Shown here: positions 1 to 4,255 of the stretch, piece by piece
How the letters are laid out: every line of letters begins with the position of its first letter
How positions within the stretch are numbered: the stretch's first letter is position 1
NCBI GenBank assembly: GCA_021827445.1
Contig: JAKAVW010000244.1
Coordinates: forward strand, 1-5,079
Direction of reading: 5' to 3'
Source: Pseudomonadota bacterium
GTDB taxonomy: Bacteria > Pseudomonadota > Gammaproteobacteria > Acidithiobacillales > Acidithiobacillaceae
DNA length: 5,079 nt
Program-made: the position numbers and the translations under genes
Notes under the pieces: model-generated
Database searches by the model: none
What the model saw: only the letters and a program-made list of their open reading frames with translations
What the model was told of the DNA's origin: nothing

Positions 1-697
1 GCATCGCCGCCCGCAATACGGCGGCGGTCTTATTGACGGCATTCAGCTTGGCCATGGTCTTGCCGATGTGAAAATTGACCGTACGCTCCGTGATGTTGAG
101 GACTTCGGCGATTTCGCCGGAGGTCTTGCCCTCGCCGGTCCAGCGTAGTACCTCCACCTCTCGGCAAGACAGTTGTACGGCGATTTCCGGCAAGAGTTTG
201 GGCGCTGCAATGCGGACCATGCAGAGATGAACGGCCTGGACCAACCATGAAATATGGCAGGCCTTTGCTTGCCACTCGGTTGTGGTAACGGTTTCTCCAG
301 CTCGCGCCAGTGTCAACATGCCGCCCATCCCGCTGGCATCGCGGCAAGTGTGGGCCAGCCCGGCCTGTAGGCCAAATGAACGGGCCTCTTCCCATAGCTC
401 GCGCGCAGGTGCAAACAGGTCATCGGACCAGATGATAGGGGACGGCGAACGCATGGCATGCTGTACCGTGGGATCGATGACCTGATATTCCTGCGCTTGA
501 TATCTGGCCTGCCAGACCGCAGGGTAGTTGCTGAACATGGCGGTTTTTGGACGCGCAAGCGGGAGCGGCATGCGCAAGCCGTAGGCGCAGTAATCGAATT
601 CCAGCTTGCGCGCCAACTCGGCCACCATGGCCAACACCTGCCGTTCACATTCGATGGACTGGAATGTCTGCAGGAGATCTTCCTTCCAAGGGTCCAA
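1..697 (-). CDS. afeR: LuxR-family AHL-responsive transcriptional regulator (AfeR-like), C-terminus cut by window edge
   Basis: Reading leftward from 697 gives 232 residues without a stop. Residues about 5-165 form an autoinducer-binding domain with the family motifs FDYCAYGL (34-41), NYPAVW (57-62), Tyr66, Asp75-Pro76, Trp90 and Gly113. Residues about 172-232 form a LuxR helix-turn-helix (LSCREVEVLRW, then GEIAEVLNITERTVNFHI) with the invariant Glu180, Leu184 and Gly190. Only a few C-terminal residues should be missing. The TTG start at 697-695 is chosen because AAGGAGG lies five bases upstream and the protein then begins MDPWKEDLLQ, as LuxR proteins usually do; ATG at 757 is possible but has no ribosome site. 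Such regulators bind AHL in the cytoplasm and activate lux-box promoters. It is divergent from the RsaM-like and synthase genes, the afeR arrangement of Acidithiobacillus ferrooxidans. The family call is firm; the gene name rests on context. Confidence 0.93.
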   Translation of the reverse strand, partial: MDPWKEDLLQTFQSIECERQVLAMVAELARKLEFDYCAYGLRMPLPLARPKTAMFSNYPAVWQARYQAQEYQVIDPTVQHAMRSPSPIIWSDDLFAPARELWEEARSFGLQAGLAHTCRDASGMGGMLTLARAGETVTTTEWQAKACHISWLVQAVHLCMVRIAAPKLLPEIAVQLSCREVEVLRWTGEGKTSGEIAEVLNITERTVNFHIGKTMAKLNAVNKTAAVLRAAM

Positions 698-702
698 ATG
701 TC

Positions 703-709
703 CCTCCTT
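703..709 (-). promoter_or_regulatory. Strong ribosome binding site for the LuxR gene
   Basis: On the minus strand the sequence reads AAGGAGG followed by GACAT and then TTG. This is a near-full match to the 16S anti-Shine-Dalgarno complement at optimal spacing and decides the TTG start at 697 against the upstream ATG at 757. Confidence 0.75.
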
Positions 710-778
710 CTTGGGCAGCGCGAGGCCGTGGGGAGAAAGCACCGCCAACCGGGGCATGCCGTGGATATCGCATAATCA

Positions 779-798
779 ACCTGTCAGGGTTGACACTA
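779..798. promoter_or_regulatory. Lux-box-like palindrome in the divergent regulator/RsaM-like intergenic region
   Basis: ACCTGTCAGGGTTGACACTA matches the better box before the synthase gene at 15 of 20 positions and shares its core TGTCA-N4-TGACA. It lies between the divergent regulator (start 697) and the RsaM-like gene (start 858), so it could act on either or both. Placing a LuxR site at -42.5 for the rightward gene puts a -10 at 820-825 (TAGCCT), which is a poor hexamer. No convincing leftward promoter was found. Calling it an AfeR operator is inference. Confidence 0.6.
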
Positions 799-849
799 CC
801 GTATCATGGGGTAATTCGGTAGCCTGTTCCTAATTCGAATTTTCCTGGC

Positions 850-857
850 AGGTGATC
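850..857 (+). promoter_or_regulatory. Extended Shine-Dalgarno of the RsaM-like gene
   Basis: AGGTGATC directly abuts the ATG at 858 and is complementary to the 3' end of 16S rRNA (GATCACCT). The register is that of the ideal AGGAGGTGATC-ATG site. It supports ATG 858 over the in-frame GTG at 852, which would lie inside the ribosome site. Confidence 0.6.
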
Positions 858-1289
858 ATGACGGTGCAGAACGAAATCGCGGTAAGGCCGCAAGGACCTG
901 GATTCATGAGGTTGTCTCCCGATGGCTATGTGCGCCTGACACTGGAACAGTTTCAGGCGATTCCTTTGGTGCATCTTTTGTCCGGCCTGGACCCGGACGA
1001 ACCCCTCCCTCTTCACGAAGGGGCCAGCCAGACCAACATTTCCGGTTATACCGAATGGGTCAGCGAGACGGCGCCCATCATCACCCTGGGGTGGGACTGG
1101 CGGATGGAAGGCTCGTCAGGACAGGCCCGTTATTTCCGGACGGGCTTCCCGCGAAGCAATATCATGCTGGTGGATGACTTGTGGCGGGACCTGTGCCCCG
1201 CCAACACGGCCAAACTGCTGGAAGTGGCCATTGACAAGACGGCTTGGCAGGCCGCAGTCCGGCTGCGTATCATGGATAGATACACTTGA
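858..1289 (+). CDS. RsaM-like (DUF4902) quorum-sensing modulator, the middle gene of the luxR/luxI locus
   Basis: This gene encodes 143 residues from ATG 858, soluble, with no signal peptide or membrane segment. Family-like motifs are GYTEW (63-67), LGWDW (77-81) and TGFPRSNIMLVDD (95-107), followed by a C-terminal helical part with Trp109 and Trp130. I recognise this pattern as RsaM/DUF4902, small proteins encoded beside luxI/luxR genes in Burkholderia and Pseudomonas, where RsaM lowers AHL production by an incompletely understood mechanism. The position between regulator and synthase matches orf3 of the Acidithiobacillus ferrooxidans afe locus, reported to be co-transcribed with the synthase gene. 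A lux-like box lies 60-79 bases upstream of its start, and another lies just after its stop, so it may have its own promoter. Family assignment is from memory of motifs; the negative-regulator role here is inferred from relatives. Confidence 0.8.
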   Translation: MTVQNEIAVRPQGPGFMRLSPDGYVRLTLEQFQAIPLVHLLSGLDPDEPLPLHEGASQTNISGYTEWVSETAPIITLGWDWRMEGSSGQARYFRTGFPRSNIMLVDDLWRDLCPANTAKLLEVAIDKTAWQAAVRLRIMDRYT

Positions 1290-1291
1290 CA

Positions 1292-1311
1292 AGCTGTCAA
1301 GGTTGACAGCT
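1292..1311. promoter_or_regulatory. Near-perfect lux-type box upstream of the AHL synthase gene
   Basis: AGCTGTCAAGGTTGACAGCT is a 20-bp inverted repeat with perfect 9-bp arms (AGCTGTCAA / TTGACAGCT) around a GG centre. It begins two bases after the stop codon of the RsaM-like gene and ends 60 bases before the synthase start. Its length and symmetry are those of LuxR-type operators, which usually sit at -42.5 and drive positive autoinduction. It is the best of three related sites in this window. Confidence 0.82.
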
Positions 1312-1332
1312 AGACAGAACCGCCGGGGCTGG

Positions 1333-1338
1333 TAGATT
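1333..1338 (+). promoter_or_regulatory. Probable -10 element of the synthase promoter
   Basis: TAGATT matches TATAAT at 4 of 6 positions. With the upstream box centred at 1301.5, a start site near 1344 would place the box at -42.5 and this hexamer at -11 to -6, the classical geometry of a LuxR-activated promoter that needs no good -35. The leader would be about 28 bases, with GAGGGA at 1362-1367 as the ribosome site. Confidence 0.5.
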
Positions 1339-1371
1339 CATCCTCATAGACAAACTCTATCGAGGGATAAG

Positions 1372-1935
1372 ATGCAGATTATATCCGGACCATCTGAAGT
1401 TTTACCGAATAATCTGTATGCGAAGGTAGCCGGCTACCGCCATCAAGTCTTTGTCGAGCAGCTGGGGTGGGCGTTGCACACGGAGAACGGAATGGAGTCG
1501 GACCAGTTCGACCGGCCGGACACCGTGTACGTAGTGGCGCAAGACGATCAAGGTCATGTATCCGGCTGCGCCCGCCTCCTCCCCACCACGCGCTCCTATC
1601 TGTTGGGCGAGGTTTTCCCCCAATTGCTCAATGGCCTGACGCCACCATGTTCTCCAGACGTCTGGGAGTTGTCGCGCTTCGCGGCCGTGGATTTGAATAA
1701 CCGATCTGGGACACCAGGGCAGTTTTCGTCTTCGGTTGCGCGAAAGCTACTGGAGGAATCCATCGCCTGCGCGGTTTCGCACGGAGCGAAACGGTTGATC
1801 ACTGTGTCGCCGATCGGCGTGGAGCGGTTGTTGTCTCGATCCGAATTCCACGCACATCGTGCAGGACCGCCGATGATTATTGATGGACATCCGATATTTG
1901 CATGCTGGATTCACCTAGACAGAATTGGTGCATAA
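1372..1935 (+). CDS. afeI: Acyl-homoserine-lactone synthase, LuxI family (AfeI-like)
   Basis: This 187-residue cytoplasmic enzyme joins S-adenosylmethionine and an acyl-ACP to form the AHL signal. All ten residues invariant in LuxI proteins are present: Arg23, Phe27, Trp33, Glu42, Asp44, Asp47, Arg68, Phe82, Glu99 and Arg102. The context motifs YRHQVFVEQLGW (22-33), GCARLLPT (65-72) and WELSRFAV-like WELSRFAAVD (98-107) fit a full-length member. The ATG at 1372 has GAGGGA just upstream. A lux-type box with a matching -10 precedes it, so autoinduction by the divergent regulator is likely. AfeI of Acidithiobacillus ferrooxidans is reported to make mainly long-chain 3-hydroxy AHLs; the same product range here is an assumption. 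No clear terminator follows, so read-through towards the bacteriocin gene is conceivable. Confidence 0.95.
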   Translation: MQIISGPSEVLPNNLYAKVAGYRHQVFVEQLGWALHTENGMESDQFDRPDTVYVVAQDDQGHVSGCARLLPTTRSYLLGEVFPQLLNGLTPPCSPDVWELSRFAAVDLNNRSGTPGQFSSSVARKLLEESIACAVSHGAKRLITVSPIGVERLLSRSEFHAHRAGPPMIIDGHPIFACWIHLDRIGA

Positions 1936-2041
1936 AACTATTCATAAACTATAACTTTCTACAGACTCAGTGGCAAAAAGCCCATTTGGTATGTTTGGAA
2001 GTTTTAGCGAAGCGACCGTTTAAAAAATGGGGAATCTCCAG

Positions 2042-2061
2042 ACTTTGCAACGGTGACAGTA
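2042..2061. promoter_or_regulatory. Degenerate lux-like box and spaced -10 upstream of the bacteriocin operon (candidate)
   Basis: ACTTTGCAACGGTGACAGTA matches the synthase box at 12 of 20 positions and the regulator-side box at 13 of 20. The right half (TGACAG) is good and the left half poor. The hexamer TATATC at 2083-2088 lies at exactly the same distance from the box centre as TAGATT does in the synthase promoter, predicting a start near 2094. That shared spacing is the main support; the site itself is weakly palindromic and could be chance. Confidence 0.35.
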
Positions 2062-2095
2062 GATGTTTGACATTTAGTGGAGTATATCGGAGTAG

Positions 2096-2123
2096 TTGAC
2101 TTATCTGTAATATATGGTATATG
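2096..2123 (+). promoter_or_regulatory. Candidate sigma-70-type promoter of the bacteriocin operon
   Basis: TTGACT (2096-2101) and TATATG (2118-2123) are separated by 16 bases and match the consensus at 5 and 4 of 6 positions. Transcription would start near 2130, right before the hairpin at 2132-2152. In AT-rich DNA such matches arise easily, and this element competes with the lux-box-spaced TATATC at 2083-2088 as the real promoter. Confidence 0.4.
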
Positions 2124-2131
2124 TTTTAATT

Positions 2132-2152
2132 CTATGCTTATAGTTAGCATAG
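2132..2152. repeat. Perfect 7-bp inverted repeat (hairpin) in the bacteriocin leader
   Basis: CTATGCT and AGCATAG pair perfectly around the 7-base loop TATAGTT, followed by TTTTCTG. It ends 32 bases before the bacteriocin ATG and 21 bases before its ribosome site. It could protect the 5' end of the mRNA, be a weak terminator or attenuator, or be a protein-binding palindrome. The stem has few G-C pairs and the T run is short, so a strong terminator is unlikely. Confidence 0.5.
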
Positions 2153-2173
2153 TTTTCTGATTATTTTACTGCT

Positions 2174-2180
2174 AGGAGGG
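2174..2180 (+). promoter_or_regulatory. Very strong ribosome binding site of the bacteriocin gene
   Basis: AGGAGGG sits four bases before the ATG at 2185, the best plus-strand Shine-Dalgarno in the window. It fixes the start and suggests high translation of the precursor, while the genes that follow have weak sites. Confidence 0.8.
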
Positions 2181-2184
2181 CTTT

Positions 2185-2406
2185 ATGAGTGATTTAGCAA
2201 TCTCCAATATTCGTGAGTTGGATATGGACGAAATTCAGCAAGTTTCTGGCGGATACATTCCGATTGGCAATGCTTTTGGCGCACTTGGCTTAGGGATGCA
2301 AGGCGCCTCGCTTGCTGCTGCACAGGCTGGCTATTCTAACCTTGCAACCAGTCTAAACTGGGGATCGTTGGTATTTGGCGGATTTTCTGCTTATTTTGGT
2401 TGGTAG
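2185..2406 (+). CDS. Class II microcin/bacteriocin precursor with double-glycine leader
   Basis: This gene encodes a 73-residue precursor. Residues 1-23 are a typical double-glycine leader: Leu at -12, Glu at -8, Ile at -7, Val at -4 and Gly-Gly at -2/-1 (LDMDEIQQVSGG, 12-23), the signal cut by C39-peptidase ABC transporters. The predicted mature peptide is 50 residues (Tyr24-Trp73), rich in Gly, Ala, Ser and Leu, with two Trp, no Cys and no charged residue. Spaced glycines (GALGLGMQG) suggest helix packing in a membrane, and the C-terminus is aromatic (AYFGW). A strong ribosome site precedes it. The next gene begins at its 3' end, and fusion-protein and C39 transporter genes follow, as in colicin V-type operons. 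I do not recognise the core as a named bacteriocin. Target and activity are unknown; a peptide pheromone is an alternative but less likely at this size. Confidence 0.85.
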   Translation: MSDLAISNIRELDMDEIQQVSGGYIPIGNAFGALGLGMQGASLAAAQAGYSNLATSLNWGSLVFGGFSAYFGW

Positions 2407-2417
2407 AAAAACAGGAA

Positions 2418-2849
2418 ATGCGCGGCGATAAATTCGATCTGGTTTCTTTTTATGCGTATAAATTTAGCGCCGCGCTATTTTGTTTTTTTGGTTTTCTTCT
2501 TACGGAGTTAGGAATATACTTAAACCCAACATTCGGGCCCTCGTTATTCAGAACAACGGTAATGGTTGTTGTTTTTTTTGTTTCGGTGCTTGAATGGCGC
2601 GGGTTTTTTGTTGGGAAGTTCGGAACCGCTATTTATAAAGGAAGTGTTTCTGCTTATATCAGCATAATAATGTTCTTTATTTGCGGCATAATGGCATTTT
2701 TATCAATTTTCTACTTCCACAACGGACTCTTTTTTATTGTCGGAATTCTTGCTGCTTATAATGGATTTTTCTCGGTTAAAGCGGTAGAAAAAATGAAAAA
2801 AGAAATAAACAAAGATACCGACTTTTTTAAAATTTATTTCAATAAATGA
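2418..2849 (+). CDS. Small four-helix membrane protein, probable bacteriocin immunity protein
   Basis: From ATG 2418 this is a 143-residue, very hydrophobic protein. Four membrane segments are visible at about 16-35, 45-60, 78-100 and 102-119, with a charged Lys/Glu-rich C-terminal tail (about 121-143). I recognise no family. Its position immediately after the bacteriocin gene, its size and its membrane nature are those of immunity proteins of class II bacteriocins, so self-protection is the best guess. The start is uncertain: ATG 2418 has AGGA only one base upstream, whereas in-frame TTG 2400 would overlap the bacteriocin stop by seven bases. Either implies translational coupling. The gene is the most AT-rich of the window (30-35% GC in sampled 60-base lines against about 57% in the fusion-protein gene), pointing to a separate origin. 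It might instead assist export. Confidence 0.72.
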   Translation: MRGDKFDLVSFYAYKFSAALFCFFGFLLTELGIYLNPTFGPSLFRTTVMVVVFFVSVLEWRGFFVGKFGTAIYKGSVSAYISIIMFFICGIMAFLSIFYFHNGLFFIVGILAAYNGFFSVKAVEKMKKEINKDTDFFKIYFNK

Positions 2850-2853
2850 CAAA

Positions 2854-2882
2854 TTGCAATCATGGTTTGTTTTAGCTAAAAA
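2854..2882 (+). promoter_or_regulatory. Weak candidate internal promoter before the export genes
   Basis: TTGCAA (2854-2859) and TAAAAA (2877-2882) stand 17 bases apart, each matching the consensus at 4 of 6. The 50-base gap between the immunity-type gene and the fusion-protein gene, in an otherwise compact operon, leaves room for it. Such weak matches are common in AT-rich DNA. Confidence 0.2.
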
Positions 2883-2899
2883 GAAAAGTTCATGTTTTT

Positions 2900-4255
2900 A
2901 TGAAAAACAAGCTATTCCGCCAAGAAGTCACTTGGAATCAGGATTCCATGACTATCGGCACTGTGCGTCTCGCGGCACCAATACACCATCATATTTATTC
3001 TGTCTTGGCAGTAATTATCACGATGGCGATCCTGAGTTTTCTCGTCTTCGGTCACTACACGCGCCATCTTCCGGTATCCGGCATGCTGGTTCCCAGCAGC
3101 GGCCTGCTTTCGGTATCGAACCCTTTGTCCGGGACAGTTACCAAAGTCCTCGTTCACGCCGGACAGAGAGTACATTCAGGTGCCCCGCTGGTGGAGATCT
3201 CCAGCAATCTCTATAGCCCATCCATGGGGCTCGTCAATAAGATTATCCAACAGTCATTGTTGGCTGAGCAGAACATCCTCCACCACAGCTTGCGTACACA
3301 AAATAGCGTTTCGGCCATTCAGGGCCGGATGCTCACGGACAAGCTCCATGATCTCCAGGTGGAGTACGCCCAAGTCACGCAAGAAATTGCCATTCAGAAA
3401 GCCGATATCCGTAGTACCGAGGACGTCTTGCACGAGTTCCTTAGTGTCAAGGGTCGAGGTCTGGTATCCGACCCCGAGTTGCAGCAACAACGTTTGTCTG
3501 TGTACAGTGCCAAAAGCCAACTGGAAGAGCTGGAAACCCATCAAACCGCTCTCGCCCAGGAAATCGACAGCACCCGCCATCAACTCAAGAAGTTGCCTCT
3601 CACCACTCAGAACCAGCTCAGCAGCATTCGCAGCAAGCTGGAAGCCTTGCGTCAGGAACAGGCAAAGTCCTCCAGCAGCCACAGTCTGATCCTGCGCGCC
3701 CCCCGTGGGGGTATCGTATCTTCCTTGGCCGTAAACCAGGGGCAGGCAGTCAGCGCCGGAACGACAGTCTTATCCATTGCACCGGGGCATCATGATCCAC
3801 TGCTCGCGCAATTGTTGGTGCCCAGCCAGACCATCGGCTTTTTGCACCGTGGCTCCCAAGTCGAGCTTCACTATGCCGCTTTTCCCTACCAAGATTTCGG
3901 GAGCTTCCAGGGTACCGTGATGAGCATCTCCCCGGGCGCCCTGACCCCGGCGGAGATCGCTACCCTAACCCAAACCCGGTCTAGCACCCCAGTATACCGA
4001 GTGATGGTGGCCCTGCGGCATACCGCCGTCCTCATCAATGGCCATATCTGTCCTTTGCGCTCGGGCATGCAGCTAAAAGCGGAGGTCACCCTGAATCGGT
4101 TGCGGCTCATCCAGTGGATTTTCGATCCCCTTTTGGGCTTGGGTCATAACGTCTTCTTTGGGTCGACACATCATGCCACTCATCCAAGGGAGCATATTTC
4201 CCCTCTCCAGAAAGTCGTCAAGGACCCCATGACCTCAATCCCCGCCGCAGCATGA
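2900..4255 (+). CDS. CvaA/HlyD-type membrane fusion (periplasmic adaptor) protein for bacteriocin export
   Basis: This 451-residue adaptor would link the inner-membrane ABC transporter to a TolC-type outer-membrane channel. The N-terminus LFRQE resembles CvaA of the colicin V exporter and supports ATG 2900 despite its weak ribosome site. One membrane anchor lies at about 32-53. A first half barrel-sandwich motif follows (about 70-101, GTVTKVLVHAGQRV), then a long alpha-helical/coiled-coil hairpin rich in Gln, Glu and Leu (about 115-265), then the second half motif (about 270-297, LRAPRGGIVSSLAV). A beta-barrel region follows, with the typical GMQLKAEVTLNRLRLIQWIF near 395-415. About 40 extra residues after this, with several His, extend beyond CvaA. 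It overlaps the transporter gene by ATGA, indicating coupled translation. Composition returns to GC-rich here. Confidence 0.93.
   Translation: MKNKLFRQEVTWNQDSMTIGTVRLAAPIHHHIYSVLAVIITMAILSFLVFGHYTRHLPVSGMLVPSSGLLSVSNPLSGTVTKVLVHAGQRVHSGAPLVEISSNLYSPSMGLVNKIIQQSLLAEQNILHHSLRTQNSVSAIQGRMLTDKLHDLQVEYAQVTQEIAIQKADIRSTEDVLHEFLSVKGRGLVSDPELQQQRLSVYSAKSQLEELETHQTALAQEIDSTRHQLKKLPLTTQNQLSSIRSKLEALRQEQAKSSSSHSLILRAPRGGIVSSLAVNQGQAVSAGTTVLSIAPGHHDPLLAQLLVPSQTIGFLHRGSQVELHYAAFPYQDFGSFQGTVMSISPGALTPAEIATLTQTRSSTPVYRVMVALRHTAVLINGHICPLRSGMQLKAEVTLNRLRLIQWIFDPLLGLGHNVFFGSTHHATHPREHISPLQKVVKDPMTSIPAAA

Larger units (their letters stand above)
1936..2184. other. AT-rich intergenic region before the bacteriocin gene
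   Basis: These 249 bases hold no convincing gene. Base composition drops sharply from the GC-rich synthase gene. I see no strong terminator after the synthase. The right half carries a degenerate lux-like box (2042-2061), two alternative promoter candidates (2083-2088 and 2096-2123), a 7-bp-stem hairpin (2132-2152) and the strong ribosome site of the bacteriocin gene (2174-2180). The left part (1936-2040) shows nothing I can interpret. Confidence 0.6.

Noticed and set aside
30..395. Open minus-strand frame of 121 codons at the left end
   Set aside because: It overlaps the LuxR gene on the same strand in another frame, and its product has no recognisable features while the LuxR frame shows complete family motifs.
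698..757. Longer LuxR protein starting at ATG 757
   Set aside because: There is no ribosome site upstream of 757, the added residues do not resemble LuxR N-termini, and TTG 697 has an almost perfect Shine-Dalgarno.
458..833. Overlapping plus-strand open frames opposite the LuxR gene
   Set aside because: They lie antisense to a well-supported coding region and give low-complexity, Arg/Pro-rich products with no ribosome site, typical shadows of GC-rich coding DNA.
1286..1314. TTGACA at 1286-1291 as the -35 of a classical synthase promoter
   Set aside because: At 17-base spacing the hexamer is GCTAGA, which is no -10. The lux-box/TAGATT geometry explains the region better.
1902..2099. Possible 65-codon gene after the synthase
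   Set aside because: It overlaps the end of the synthase gene, lacks a ribosome site and gives an unremarkable sequence; it also covers the putative regulatory elements.
2832..2847. Hairpin ATTTAT-TTCA-ATAAAT at the end of the immunity-type gene as a terminator
   Set aside because: The stem is purely A-T, overlaps the stop codon and is not followed by a T run; in such AT-rich DNA it is likely chance.
2854..3216. Open frame of 120 codons overlapping the start of the adaptor gene
   Set aside because: It is out of frame with the well-supported CvaA-like protein, starts at a TTG without a ribosome site and shows no domain.
3180..3689. Long open frames on both strands inside the adaptor gene
   Set aside because: They are shadows of the coiled-coil coding region, with Ser/Arg-rich or featureless products.
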